Shown here piece by piece: positions 33,368-42,351 of a stretch of DNA of 64,000 nucleotides. The notes beneath the pieces were generated by a model that was not told where the DNA came from, made no database searches, and saw only the letters and a list, made by a program, of their open reading frames with translations. Source of the DNA: TH-plancto1 sp043736295. GTDB lineage: Bacteria > Planctomycetota > Planctomycetia > Planctomycetales > Planctomycetaceae. Each line of letters begins with the position of its first letter. The first letter of the stretch is position 1. The DNA is taken from contig JAYTCW010000261.1 of the NCBI GenBank assembly GCA_043736295.1, positions 3,190 to 67,189 of the forward strand, read 5' to 3'. A program made the translations under genes and the position numbers.

Positions 33368-35416
33368 ATGGCAAAAAACACTCCGCGTTGGACTCGGGCG
33401 GCTCAGCTGCTTGGCGTTTGGGGACTGGGAGTGCTGGCTTGGCCGACACTCTCGCCGGCTGTGGATTCTCCGGAAGCGGAGACGACCAAGCTGGTGGTGC
33501 AGATGATTCCCAGTTACCACGTCAGTAAGAAGGGTGTCGACGACCGCATCTCGAGTATGTTGCTCGATTCGTTCTTGAAAGATCTCGATCCCGCCAAGCT
33601 CTACTTCCTGCAGCCGGACATCGACGAGTTCTCGAAGTTCCGCTTGACGCTGGATGACTCGCTGAAGGTGGGTGACGCGCAGTTCGGGTACGATGTCTTT
33701 AAGCGGTATAAGGAACGCTTGGTCGTTCAATTGACCAAGGCCCACGCTCTCATCGACCAAACGCCAGACTTCACCGTTGACGAGTCGATGGTCATCAAGG
33801 GCGACGAATTGCCTTGGGCGCGGACGCAAGAGGAGGTCGACGAACGCTGGCGGAAGCGGATCAAGTATGACCTGATTCAGTTCCGGCTCGACAATGAGAC
33901 CGACGAAGAAGGCCGCAAGCGTTTGCATAGCCGCTATCGCACGGTCCAACGCAATATCGAGCAGATGAAGCAGATTGAGATTCTGGAGTTCTACCTGACC
34001 GCATTGACCACCTGTTTTGACCCGCACTCGACCTACATGGCCCCGGAAAGTGCTGAAGACTTTGACATTCAGATGCGTCTGAGTCTGTTCGGGATCGGGG
34101 CCTCGCTGAAGTCCGAAGATGGTTACACGGTCGTCAACGAAGTCATGCCCCTGGGCCCGGCGGGGATCGATGGTCGCCTGAAGGCCAAGGACAAAATCAT
34201 TGGAGTGGGGCAGGGGACCGGGGAAATCGAAAAGGTCTTCGAGATCCGTTTGAGCGATGTGGTCCGCAAAATTCGAGGCGAAGTCGGAACGAAAGTCCGC
34301 CTCGAAGTGTTGACGGACCTCAAGCGAGAAACCGTGATCTACGAATTGACCCGCGATAAGGTGCTCCTGACCGAGTCCGAGGCCAAAGGGGAGATCATCG
34401 AGACCAAGGATCGTCTCGGACGCCCGGGCCGGGTCGGCGTGATCAGCCTCCCCTCGTTCTACCGAGACTTCAGCGCAGCCGAGGGCCAGGCCAAGAGTGC
34501 GGCAGTCGATGTTGAAAAAATCCTCAACGATTTCAATGAAGCCGGTGGCGTGGATGCGGTGGTGATGGACCTGCGGGGGAACGGCGGCGGAGCACTGGTG
34601 GAAGCCCAAGAAATCTCCGGTCACTTCATCGATCAAGGCCCCGTCGTGCAGGTCAAGGAAACGAATGGCAAGATCAGGGAGCTGGATGACGAGATTCCGG
34701 GAGCCTTGTACACCGGTCCGTTGATTGTCATCTGCAATCGCATGTCGGCCTCGGCGTCGGAGATCTTTGCGGGTGTCATCAAGGACTACCATCGAGGCAT
34801 CGTCATCGGAGACACGACGACCCACGGCAAGGGAACGGTCCAGAATCTGATGCCGGTCTCCGCTCGTCAGCCCTTCCGCGTACTCGGTGGAGGCACCGAT
34901 CGAGGTCGACTCAAGCTGACGATTCAGCAGTTCTACCGCGTCAATGGGGATAGCACACAGAATCGCGGCGTCCGGTCAGACGTGGTCTTGCCATCCATTC
35001 TCGACCACCTGGACGAAGGGGAAGCGGGTCTCGATAACGCTCTGCCGTTCGATCAGATTCGAAATGCCCGGTACAGCGCTGGAAAACAAGTGCCGACCGA
35101 ATTGGTGGCCACCTTGCAGAAGAATAGTGAAGTTCGCATGACAGCGAATGAGGACTTCAAAAAGGTCGAACAGGGGATCCAGCGCTTCATCGAGCGCAAA
35201 AACCGTAAGGAAATCTCTCTCCAAGAGTCCGTACTCCGCGCGGAGCGAGACACCGACAAGGCCATCACCGACGAAGAAAAGAAGCAGACTGGCGAAGTCG
35301 AAGAGAAAAAGAAAGACGAGGAGATCTTCCCCAAGAACTTCTACAACGATGAGTTGCTTAACGTCTCGCTCGACTACGTCGCGGGCCTCAAGGGGCAATT
35401 GACGGTGAAGAAGTAG
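33368..35416 (+). CDS. prc: Tail-specific (carboxy-terminal processing) protease Prc
   Basis: A 682-residue periplasmic S41 protease of the Prc/Tsp type. A short signal (about residues 1-30) is followed by the helical N-terminal Tsp domain (DRISSMLLDSFLKDLDPAKLYFL, FGYDVFKRYKERL), a PDZ domain near 235-330 (GIGASLKSEDGYTVVNEVMP, KDKIIGVGQ), the catalytic domain with serine in NRMSASASEIFAG and lysine in TTHGKGTVQ, and a charged Lys/Glu-rich C-terminal tail. It is expected to trim C-termini of membrane or periplasmic proteins. The ATG at 33368 fits the signal sequence; the open frame upstream to 33116 does not look coding. Confidence 0.93.
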   Translation: MAKNTPRWTRAAQLLGVWGLGVLAWPTLSPAVDSPEAETTKLVVQMIPSYHVSKKGVDDRISSMLLDSFLKDLDPAKLYFLQPDIDEFSKFRLTLDDSLKVGDAQFGYDVFKRYKERLVVQLTKAHALIDQTPDFTVDESMVIKGDELPWARTQEEVDERWRKRIKYDLIQFRLDNETDEEGRKRLHSRYRTVQRNIEQMKQIEILEFYLTALTTCFDPHSTYMAPESAEDFDIQMRLSLFGIGASLKSEDGYTVVNEVMPLGPAGIDGRLKAKDKIIGVGQGTGEIEKVFEIRLSDVVRKIRGEVGTKVRLEVLTDLKRETVIYELTRDKVLLTESEAKGEIIETKDRLGRPGRVGVISLPSFYRDFSAAEGQAKSAAVDVEKILNDFNEAGGVDAVVMDLRGNGGGALVEAQEISGHFIDQGPVVQVKETNGKIRELDDEIPGALYTGPLIVICNRMSASASEIFAGVIKDYHRGIVIGDTTTHGKGTVQNLMPVSARQPFRVLGGGTDRGRLKLTIQQFYRVNGDSTQNRGVRSDVVLPSILDHLDEGEAGLDNALPFDQIRNARYSAGKQVPTELVATLQKNSEVRMTANEDFKKVEQGIQRFIERKNRKEISLQESVLRAERDTDKAITDEEKKQTGEVEEKKKDEEIFPKNFYNDELLNVSLDYVAGLKGQLTVKK

Positions 35417-35465
35417 GGCTCGCGAAAATTCTCTCTCTCTGAGCCAGTCTACCGCCAGAATCCGC

Positions 35466-35492
35466 CACAGCCGGGGCTCCTCCCCGGCTGTG
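35466..35492. terminator. Stem-loop between prc and purB (probable terminator)
   Basis: A perfect 11-bp GC-rich stem, CACAGCCGGGG / CCCCGGCTGTG, with loop CTCCT, lies 50 bases after the prc stop and is followed by TGTATTTA. It sits between convergent genes and could serve both, though the T-run is poor on either side. Confidence 0.55.
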
Positions 35493-35595
35493 TGTATTTA
35501 CTCGCACGTGGGTCTGGACGGAAACACCTTCACGGTGAAGAGGCGTTCCATGCTGATCCGCGTGGCCTCGCTGGGGACGGGCCAAAGTGCCCGTC

Positions 35596-37026
35596 CTACA
35601 CCCGCAGTTCGGTCGCCGTTCCGCCGAGGTCATTGGCGTACTTCTTTCGGATCGGGTCGACGATTTGGGTCACAAAGCCGTCGACTTGCTCGGGCGCGCG
35701 GCCGACGAAACGGCGGGCTTCGAGGGCGTTCGAGAGGTCGGCCTTCTCGAAGGCGGGGTCGGATTGAAGACGCTCGATTAAATCGTTCGACTGGCCGAAC
35801 TCTTTCACCTGGCGACCGGCGGCTTGGCTGTGGACGCGGATGACCTCGTGCAGGATTTGGCGATCGCCACCGGCTTGCACAGCCGCCATCAGGATCTCCT
35901 CGGTCGCCATGAACGGGAGTTCCTCCGCCAGGTTCTTCTCGATCACACGCGGGTAGACGACTAAGCCCTCGACGATGTTGCGATAGATAATGAGCAGCGC
36001 ATCGATCGCCAGGAACGACTGCGGCAGCGACAGCCGCCGGTTCGCGCTGTCGTCCAGCGTGCGCTCCATCCACTGCACAGCTGCGGTCTGCTCGGCGTTG
36101 GAGGTGAGGGACATGGCGAACCGACCGAGGGCACACATGCGTTCGGCCCGCATGGGGTTCCGCTTGTAGGCCATCGCGCTGGAGCCGATCTGGTCCTTCT
36201 CGAACGGTTCTTCGATCTCCTTGCGGCTTTGCAAAATGCGAAGGTCGCTGCCCATCTTATGGCCGGTCTGACCGATGCCGCTGAGGGTGGAGAGGACTTG
36301 AGCGTCGACCTTGCGGGAGTACGTTTGGCCGGTGACCGCATAGGAGCTGGGGAAGCCCATCTTCTCGGCCACGCGCTGGTCGAGCGTCTCACACTTGGCA
36401 TGGTCTCCGTGGAAGAGTTGCAGGAAGGTCGCCTGCGTCCCGGTGGTCCCCTTCGCACCTCGGAACTTCAGAGACGCGAGCCGGTGTTCGAGTTCTTCCA
36501 AGTCGAGAACCAGATCCTGGCACCACAGCGTGGCCCGCTTGCCGACGGTGGTCGGCTGTGCCGGTTGCAGGTGCGTGAACCCCAGGCACGGCAGGTCGCG
36601 GTACTTGACGGCGAACTTGGCCAGATCGTCGATGACCTGCACGAGCCTCATACGAATCAGTTGCAGGCCGTCCCGCATCTGAATCAGTTCGGTGTTGTCG
36701 GTGACGTAACAACTGGTCGCCCCGAGGTGGATGATCCCGCCGGCGGTCGGGCAGAGTTCCTTATACGTCTCGACGTGAGCCATCACATCGTGGCGGCGGA
36801 TCTTCTCGTGGTGGGCCGCGCGGGCGAAGTCGATGTTGTCGACCTGGGCGCGGAGTTCCTCGACCTGGGCCTGCGTAATGTCCAGCCCGAGTTCCCGCTC
36901 GGTCTCCGCCAGCACGACCCACAGCCGCCGCCACGTCGAGTGCTTCCGCTGCTCAGACCAGATCGCGGACATCTCGCGCGAGGCGTAGCGGGTGTTGAGA
37001 GGGCTTTCGTACTGGTCACGCGACAC
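35596..37026 (-). CDS. purB: Adenylosuccinate lyase
   Basis: Fumarase/aspartase-superfamily lyase of 476 residues that acts twice in purine synthesis (SAICAR to AICAR and adenylosuccinate to AMP). Recognisable parts are QYESPLNTRYASREM at the start, HLGATSCYVTDN near 100, and the superfamily signature GSSAMAYKRNPMRAE near 280-294. The GTG at 37026 was preferred over an in-frame ATG at 37071 because AAGGA lies eight bases upstream and the family begins here. The stop codon touches a copy of the GGACGGGC palindrome (35576-35597) also seen after rpoD. Confidence 0.95.
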   Translation of the reverse strand: MSRDQYESPLNTRYASREMSAIWSEQRKHSTWRRLWVVLAETERELGLDITQAQVEELRAQVDNIDFARAAHHEKIRRHDVMAHVETYKELCPTAGGIIHLGATSCYVTDNTELIQMRDGLQLIRMRLVQVIDDLAKFAVKYRDLPCLGFTHLQPAQPTTVGKRATLWCQDLVLDLEELEHRLASLKFRGAKGTTGTQATFLQLFHGDHAKCETLDQRVAEKMGFPSSYAVTGQTYSRKVDAQVLSTLSGIGQTGHKMGSDLRILQSRKEIEEPFEKDQIGSSAMAYKRNPMRAERMCALGRFAMSLTSNAEQTAAVQWMERTLDDSANRRLSLPQSFLAIDALLIIYRNIVEGLVVYPRVIEKNLAEELPFMATEEILMAAVQAGGDRQILHEVIRVHSQAAGRQVKEFGQSNDLIERLQSDPAFEKADLSNALEARRFVGRAPEQVDGFVTQIVDPIRKKYANDLGGTATELRV

Positions 37027-37237
37027 GGGGTTGGTCCTTGGGCGGGAGGGCGGTGAATCCGAGTTTCTCATTGTCTGCAAAGGGCCAGAAATGAAAAGCG
37101 TGCCGATCGTCGGCGATTTCTCCGAAATCGCCGGTTCAACGCGATTCGTCAGAACCACTTAGGACCTGGCTCGAAGCAACTTCCCGAACTGATTACACTT
37201 CGCGCGGGCCGGAATGACGCATTCGAGTGATCGAGTT

Positions 37238-37425
37238 GTGAGCCGCTAGGCGCTAGCCGCGGGATCTGTCCGGCGGACAATCAGCAGAACCGGCGGCTAA
37301 CGCCTTGCCGCTCACAGACGTCTCTTTCCTCGCCGCGCGAGGTATATGAACAGAAGGGAGCGAAGGAAACGAAGAAACATCGAAATTGGCCCTTCGTTTC
37401 CTTGGTTCCCTTCTGTTCAACTCCC
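37238..37425. repeat. Type J hairpin (37238-37315) and type F hairpin (37349-37425)
   Basis: GTGAGCCGCTAGGCGCTAGC CGC pairs with GCGGCTAACGCCTTGCCGCT CAC, with three mismatches. Beyond it, GAACAGAAGGGAGCGAAGGA AAC pairs with GTTTCCTTGGTTCCCTTCTG TTC. Together with AGCAACTTCCCGAACTG near 37176 and GGGAAGTTTTTT near 37440 they fill the 510-base gap upstream of purB. No gene is supported there. Confidence 0.7.
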
Positions 37426-37536
37426 ACGGACCAACACGGGAAGTTTTTTTGGAATGGCGACCTCCTCGGGACCGAGCAAACGTACACAGCAGACTGTACT
37501 GCAAATCACTCTCGCAACTTTGTGCGAACTGCTCTT

Positions 37537-37875
37537 TCAGCCATCGCCCCCATCGAACTCACATTCTACAACCCCTGTGTCCCAGTCCGTTTGGCACTGA
37601 GGACAGGAAAAAACAATAGGGGATCCTGGAGGAACTCGTTCGCGTTTGATTTTGCTTCCGCATGACGGACAAATAAATCGATGCAATCGCTGCCACTGTC
37701 GGATATAGCCGATGACGGCCACGGAAAAGAGTACCGGCATGAGCCAAGCGAAGTGTTTTTGTGGGATGTATCCCCCAATGGCTGCCAGGCAAGCTACTGC
37801 GAATGGGAGACCGATCAGCAGCATGTCCCAATAGTGGCGACGACGGACACTGCGGTCTTGTTTCACAAGAGCCAT
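37537..37875 (-). CDS. Small membrane protein with zinc ribbon
   Basis: A 112-residue protein. Two hydrophobic helices (about 18-38 and 43-62) are followed by a zinc-ribbon-like pair, CPSCGS near 70-75 and CPQCQTDW near 91-98, and an acidic tail ending GGDG. The ribosome site AGGAGG sits seven bases before the ATG, so the gene is well supported although its family is not recognised. The next small membrane protein (37930-38196) lies 54 bases upstream on the same strand. Confidence 0.75.
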   Translation of the reverse strand: MALVKQDRSVRRRHYWDMLLIGLPFAVACLAAIGGYIPQKHFAWLMPVLFSVAVIGYIRQWQRLHRFICPSCGSKIKRERVPPGSPIVFSCPQCQTDWDTGVVECEFDGGDG

Positions 37876-37929
37876 GAGACCTCCTGAGAACTCAGTCTTT
37901 CCTCACACCCACTGTCCCGAGTCGAACTG

Positions 37930-38196
37930 TCAATCCGTCTGCACTGGTTCACTTGGACGGCGTCTCAGCAACCAACGCCCCATACACACCGCCGCAGCGA
38001 CTCCGGCCACTAGCCACGCCGCCCCTGCAGCCAGGAAAAGCGGCTGGCCGATCCGCAGATGAAATCGCTCGTAGGCCGCTTGTTCAGGGGTTGGATCAGG
38101 ATACGGAACGCCGATGCCGGTCGCAATGACATGAGCCATGAAGATCGCTGAAAGCAGGGCGGCCAATGCCAGGAGTCCAACAACGACTTTCCACAT
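37930..38196 (-). CDS. Small two-helix membrane protein
   Basis: An 88-residue protein. One hydrophobic helix covers about residues 3-27 (VVVGLLALAALLSAIFMAHV), a short loop with PDPTPEQAAYERFHLRIGQ follows, and a second helix is at about 52-74, then a basic end (RWLLRRRPSE). No family is recognised. It is probably co-transcribed with the zinc-ribbon membrane protein that follows. Confidence 0.6.
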   Translation of the reverse strand: MWKVVVGLLALAALLSAIFMAHVIATGIGVPYPDPTPEQAAYERFHLRIGQPLFLAAGAAWLVAGVAAAVCMGRWLLRRRPSEPVQTD

Positions 38197-38444
38197 TCAC
38201 GAGCCCTCTCTGCCGCCGAAATATGTCTCTAGACAGAAACAGTTTCTGTCTTATCTGGTCAATTGCAACGGCCTTGCCGCTTCGACTTCCTCACAAGGCT
38301 AAACGTCCCGACCAACCCATGCAAGATCGTAAAACTCACAATTCGCGAGTCGAGACGGAGATGTCTTCATTGATCTCTCAACAGACACATTTCTTCTCGA
38401 CTCAAACCGACTTCCTAAAAACTGAGAACTTCCCCCCTTTACCA

Positions 38445-38497
38445 TTTCCAACTGATAAGCGGCCCGCTATCATTTCGATGTTGAGACTGAATCTCAA
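38445..38497 (+). promoter_or_regulatory. Probable feo promoter with iron-box-like palindrome
   Basis: TTTCCA (38445-38450) and TATCAT (38468-38473) are 17 bases apart. The palindrome TTGAGACTGAATCTCAA (38481-38497) covers the expected start of transcription, 18 bases before the feoA ATG. As TGAGACT-G-AATCTCA it has the 7-1-7 form of a Fur box, with one mismatch between halves; a DtxR-family site is equally possible. The rest of the 38197-38514 gap shows nothing else I can support. Confidence 0.5.
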
Positions 38498-38514
38498 GTG
38501 CATCAGAGGCCCGC

Positions 38515-38748
38515 ATGTCTACGGCTCTTCAACTTACCTTGGACTCCCTCGCGGAAGGCGAAATCGCCCGCGTGGTTGATGTTTGTGGTGCTTGCGACTG
38601 CTCCAATCGATTGTCGGAAATCGGTTTGCGGATTGGAGTTACGATCCGCATGGTCAAGCAGGGTTGCCCTTGTATCCTGGCAATCGGCGAACAGCGGCTC
38701 TGCTTTCGCCCGCACGATGATTGCACTGTGATCGTGGAATTGGCGTGA
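38515..38748 (+). CDS. feoA: FeoA domain protein (first copy)
   Basis: A 77-residue SH3-like FeoA protein that assists the FeoB ferrous iron transporter in the cytoplasm. The typical frame LxxLAEGEIARVV, then RLSEIGLRIGVTIRMV and the ending CFRPHDDCTVIVELA are present. It has five cysteines (CGACDC, then CPC), more than most FeoA proteins. The ATG at 38515 follows the palindromic operator. A second feoA and feoB follow on the same strand; gap to the second copy is 85 bases. Confidence 0.88.
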   Translation: MSTALQLTLDSLAEGEIARVVDVCGACDCSNRLSEIGLRIGVTIRMVKQGCPCILAIGEQRLCFRPHDDCTVIVELA

Positions 38749-38833
38749 GACTGTGGCCTCGGCTATCCGCCTGAGAATCATGGGGCGCTGACCGGCTGAC
38801 AGCTGATCCCACGCAACCCCCAGGAGCGTCGCG

Positions 38834-39073
38834 GTGACATTGGATCAGATTTCTCGTGGGGCTTCCGCTCGTATCCTCGACGTGACTGGCGATGACACGC
38901 TGGCGATTCGGCTGATGGAGATGGGGCTGATCGAGGGCGAGGAGATCGAACTGCTCGGGGCGGCACCGCTCGGTGATCCGCTGGAGTTTTCGGTGCGGGG
39001 GTATCGACTCTCGTTGCGAGCGAACGAGGCGAAGCGCGTGATCGTGGAGCCGGTCACGGGACACAAACCGTAG
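38834..39073 (+). CDS. feoA: FeoA domain protein (second copy)
   Basis: A 79-residue FeoA protein: LDQISRGASARILDV, then RLMEMGLIEGEEIELL and the ending YRLSLRANEAKRVIVEP match the family. The start is GTG at 38834, supported by AGGAG eight bases ahead. It differs clearly from the first copy, lacks its cysteines, and is not a recent duplicate. A perfect 18-bp inverted repeat (39075-39131) separates it from feoB. Confidence 0.9.
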   Translation: MTLDQISRGASARILDVTGDDTLAIRLMEMGLIEGEEIELLGAAPLGDPLEFSVRGYRLSLRANEAKRVIVEPVTGHKP

Positions 39074-39074
39074 T

Positions 39075-39131
39075 CTGGACCCCCAGGTCCGGACGATCCA
39101 CGACACAATTCGCCCGGACCTGGGGGTCCAG
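39075..39131. repeat. Type I inverted repeat between feoA and feoB
   Basis: CTGGACCCCCAGGTCCGG (39075-39092) and its exact reverse complement (39114-39131) flank 21 bases. A related half-site GACTTGGGGGTCCAGGCTAC is at 32790-32809. It begins two bases after the second feoA stop. Confidence 0.8.
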
Positions 39132-39144
39132 GCTACGAGATTCC

Positions 39145-41355
39145 ATGACTGCCCCGCGCGAACTGACTGTCGTCCTGATCGGGAACCCCAACACCGGGAA
39201 GAGTACGCTCTTCACCGCACTGTCGGGCATGCACACGCGCATCGCGAACTTCCCCGGCTGCACCGTCGAAAAGAAGCTGGGGATCTACCAGGACCAGGGC
39301 GTCAAGATCACGCTCGTCGATCTGCCGGGGACGTATAGCCTGTCGCCGCGCTCGCTCGACGAGATGGTCTCGGTGGACGTGTTGCTCGGTCGGCAGCCCG
39401 ATGTGGGAAAGATCGACGCGGTCATCTGCATCGCCGACGCCGCCAATCTGGAACGGAACCTGTATCTCTACACTCAGGTCCGCGAGATCGGCGTCCCGGT
39501 CATTCTCTGCCTGAACATGTGGGACCTCGCTGAGTCTCGCGGAGTCGTGATTGACCGCGAGGCCCTCTCGCAGCGGCTGGGCGTCCCGGTCGTGGTGACC
39601 AGTGCCCACCGCAACGTCGGGATCACGGAGCTCAAGGCGGCGATCCATCGCGTCGTCGGGACATCAATGCCCCCCGTCCGGCCCGAGTTCCCCGCAGCCT
39701 TCAACGACGAAATCGCCGTGCTCAGTCAGTGGATGCAGACCAAATACGGAGCCGTTCCTCCGCTGTTCTTACTCGAACGCATGCTGCTTGATGTCGGTGG
39801 GGAGAGCGAGAAGAAGCTGGCGCTGGCCCTCTCGCCCGAACTGCTGCCCGTGCTGGCCGCCTCGCGAGAACGCCTCGCCGAGAAGGGGTGCCGCGTCCCT
39901 GCGATCGAGACCAAGGTCCGCTACCAGTGGCTGCGAGAACAGCTGACCGGCGTGGTCACGCGGTCCTCTCCTGTGGAGCGTGTCACGACCTCGGACCGCA
40001 TTGACAAGGTTCTCACGCACAAGGTCACCGGCGTCATCGCCTTCGTGGCGGTGATGTTCCTGATCTTCCAGTCGATCTATACGTGGGCCGCTCCGTTCAT
40101 GGCCGTGATTGAAGCGGTCCAGGGCTGGGCGGCGGGGTGGGTCGAGTCGGTGATGGGATCGGGGACGCTGCGAAGCTTGATCGTCGATGGAGTCATCGGC
40201 GGCGTGGGATCGGTCATGGTCTTCGTGCCGCAGATCGCGCTGCTGTTCCTGTTCATCGCGCTCATGGAAGACTGCGGTTACATGTCACGGGCGGCCTTCC
40301 TGATGGACAAGTTGATGACGAAGATCGGCCTCAGCGGGAAGTCGTTCGTCCCGCTGATGTCGTCGTTCGCGTGTGCTGTTCCCGGGGTGATGGCCGCTCG
40401 CGTGATCGAGAATCGGCAGGACCGCATGCTGACGATCCTGATCGCCCCGCTGATGAGCTGCTCCGCACGGCTGCCGGTGTATCTGCTGATGATTGGGGCG
40501 TTCGTGCCGAGTATTTACGTCTGGAAGTTCATTCCGCTGCAAGGTCTGGTGTTGTTCGCGATGTACTCCGTCGGAGCACTCGTCGCGATCCCGGTCGCCT
40601 GGATCCTCCGCAAGTTCGTGTTCAAGGGCGAAACCCCGCCGTTCGTGATGGAGCTGCCGAGCTACAAGTGGCCCTCCCCGAAGATCGTCCTCTCCCGCGT
40701 TTACGACCGGGTCAAGGCGTTCGTCCTGCGGGCTGGGACGCTGATTTTCTGCACCACCGTTCTCGTCTGGGCGGCAGCTTATTTCCCCGAGGACCATACG
40801 CAGGAGCGCCAACTCCAAGGGCAGATCGCCCAGTTGGAAGAGACGGCAGGAGAATCCCCGACAGAGGCCCAGCACACTCAGCTCGACCAACTTCGCGAGC
40901 AAGCCCATCAGGTCAGCGGCCAGCTGCTCGCGAACAGCTACCTCGGTCGCTCGGGCCGCTTGATTGAGCCACTCGTTAAGCCGCTCGGCTGGGACTGGCG
41001 GATCGGGGTGTCGGTTATCGCGTCGTTCCCGGCCCGCGAGGTGGTGCTCGCCACCCTCGGGACCATCTTCAGCCTCGGCAGCGAAGTCGCCGACGAGGGG
41101 GAGGAGAACGAAAAACGTTTCGCGTCGACTCTACAGAATGCGACGTGGCCCGATGGTCGCCCGCTATTCACCTTGCCCGTGGCCGTCTCGATCATGGTCT
41201 TCTTCGCCCTCTGCGCCCAATGCGCAGCCACCCTCATGATCATCCGTCGCGAGACCAATAGCTGGCGCTGGCCAATCGTGACCTTCGTCTACATGACCGG
41301 GTTGGCCTACATCGCCGCCTTCGTGGTGTATCAAGTCGGCAGCCGCCTTGGTTAG
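39145..41355 (+). CDS. feoB: Ferrous iron transporter FeoB
   Basis: A 736-residue inner-membrane Fe(II) transporter. The N-terminal GTPase domain shows G1 GNPNTGKST at 13-21, G3 DLPG in LVDLPGTYSL, and G4 as NMWD. A helical spacer of about 100 residues follows, then the membrane domain with two gate motifs (MEDCGYMSRAAFLMDKLM and SFACAVPGVMAARVIENRQD). A cytoplasmic insertion near 545-590 is predicted as coiled coil (QLQGQIAQLEE). FeoC is not seen. It ends 66 bases before a convergent sigma factor gene. Confidence 0.96.
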   Translation: MTAPRELTVVLIGNPNTGKSTLFTALSGMHTRIANFPGCTVEKKLGIYQDQGVKITLVDLPGTYSLSPRSLDEMVSVDVLLGRQPDVGKIDAVICIADAANLERNLYLYTQVREIGVPVILCLNMWDLAESRGVVIDREALSQRLGVPVVVTSAHRNVGITELKAAIHRVVGTSMPPVRPEFPAAFNDEIAVLSQWMQTKYGAVPPLFLLERMLLDVGGESEKKLALALSPELLPVLAASRERLAEKGCRVPAIETKVRYQWLREQLTGVVTRSSPVERVTTSDRIDKVLTHKVTGVIAFVAVMFLIFQSIYTWAAPFMAVIEAVQGWAAGWVESVMGSGTLRSLIVDGVIGGVGSVMVFVPQIALLFLFIALMEDCGYMSRAAFLMDKLMTKIGLSGKSFVPLMSSFACAVPGVMAARVIENRQDRMLTILIAPLMSCSARLPVYLLMIGAFVPSIYVWKFIPLQGLVLFAMYSVGALVAIPVAWILRKFVFKGETPPFVMELPSYKWPSPKIVLSRVYDRVKAFVLRAGTLIFCTTVLVWAAAYFPEDHTQERQLQGQIAQLEETAGESPTEAQHTQLDQLREQAHQVSGQLLANSYLGRSGRLIEPLVKPLGWDWRIGVSVIASFPAREVVLATLGTIFSLGSEVADEGEENEKRFASTLQNATWPDGRPLFTLPVAVSIMVFFALCAQCAATLMIIRRETNSWRWPIVTFVYMTGLAYIAAFVVYQVGSRLG

Positions 41356-41421
41356 CGGACTTCGTTCAACTTGTGAGATTTTCGTCAGGCCCCACGTCCA
41401 CAAAACGTTCGTGCCACATCT

Positions 41422-42351
41422 TCAACCTTCCAGATCGGCCAATGTCATCCCCTGGCCTTCTAAAAATTCCCGCAGCTTGGCCAGTGCCCGATGTTGCAAC
41501 TGGCGGACTCGTTCTTTGCTCAGCCCCATCTCGTCTGAGAGAACCTTGAGCGTCTTCTCTGAGGAGTTCTTCGCCCGCAGCCCGAATCGTTCTTCGATGA
41601 TCAATCGCTCCCGCTCATCGAGAAGTTTTGACATCTGACGCATCATTTCCGGGGTCAGCGCGGGTCCGGTCGTCGGGGGCTCGAAGGGCGGTGCCGCCAC
41701 GGTTTCCAGCAGCATTTCGGCAGGGCTGTCGACCTCGAACCGCCGCTTGCGTTGCATCCGTTGGATGACTCGGAAGAAGTGCCTTTGAATGGCGTGCGTG
41801 GCATAGGTGCTGAACCGAAACCCGCGACCGAAGTCGAACTTGTCGATGGCGTAAAGCAGAATCGCGTTGCCCTCGCTCAGCAAATCCTCGAAGTCATTCA
41901 TCGACTTCGAGAACTTACGGGCGATCGACGCGACCAGTCGCAGATTCGATTCGACCAGTTGTCGCCGGGCGATCTCTGATTCGGTGATGAGATATTCCAC
42001 CTCGCGCACGACCTTGACCCGAGGCCGACTCGGATCGATCTGGGAGCGCTTCCGATTGGCCAAGAATCGCAGGAAATTCATCCGGCGAAACAGGTGCAAC
42101 TCTCCAGGAGGCGTCAGCAAAGGCTTCTGGAAGAGATACGACAAATGAGATGGCACGATACGATCTCCGGTCGATCGAAAATCCTGCGACTCATCGACAT
42201 AGATCTCACTCGATGGCCAGTCAACATCCGCCAAAGTCATCTTCAGGAACTCAGGCGAGTGGATAAAGCTGATCTCTTGAGTCAGCAGGGACTTGGAACG
42301 TTGGACGAGGTGGCTGCGTGAGGGCCGGGAGGCAACTGCGGTGGTCATCAA
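41422..42351 (-). CDS. Sigma-70 family RNA polymerase sigma factor (non-primary)
   Basis: A 309-residue sigma factor. Region 2 is seen as ESNLRLVASIARKFSK, DLLSEGNAILLYAIDKFD and FGRGFRFSTYATHAIQRHF; region 4 contains DERERLIIEERFGL and the helix-turn-helix LSKERVRQLQHRALAKL. Region 1.1 and the long non-conserved region of RpoD are missing, and the first 95 residues are unlike any sigma domain I know, so it is an alternative factor of the group 2/3 type. GGAG lies eight bases before the ATG. Upstream, AACGTTCAAA occurs at about 42383 and 42437, a possible regulatory repeat. Confidence 0.88.
   Translation of the reverse strand: MMTTAVASRPSRSHLVQRSKSLLTQEISFIHSPEFLKMTLADVDWPSSEIYVDESQDFRSTGDRIVPSHLSYLFQKPLLTPPGELHLFRRMNFLRFLANRKRSQIDPSRPRVKVVREVEYLITESEIARRQLVESNLRLVASIARKFSKSMNDFEDLLSEGNAILLYAIDKFDFGRGFRFSTYATHAIQRHFFRVIQRMQRKRRFEVDSPAEMLLETVAAPPFEPPTTGPALTPEMMRQMSKLLDERERLIIEERFGLRAKNSSEKTLKVLSDEMGLSKERVRQLQHRALAKLREFLEGQGMTLADLEG

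Noticed and set aside
33314..34825. 503-codon open frame antisense to prc
   Set aside because: Mirror of the protease gene; Asp/His/Leu-rich composition typical of antisense frames in GC-rich DNA.
37253..37504. Short frames in the gap upstream of purB
   Set aside because: They consist of translated type J and F hairpins.
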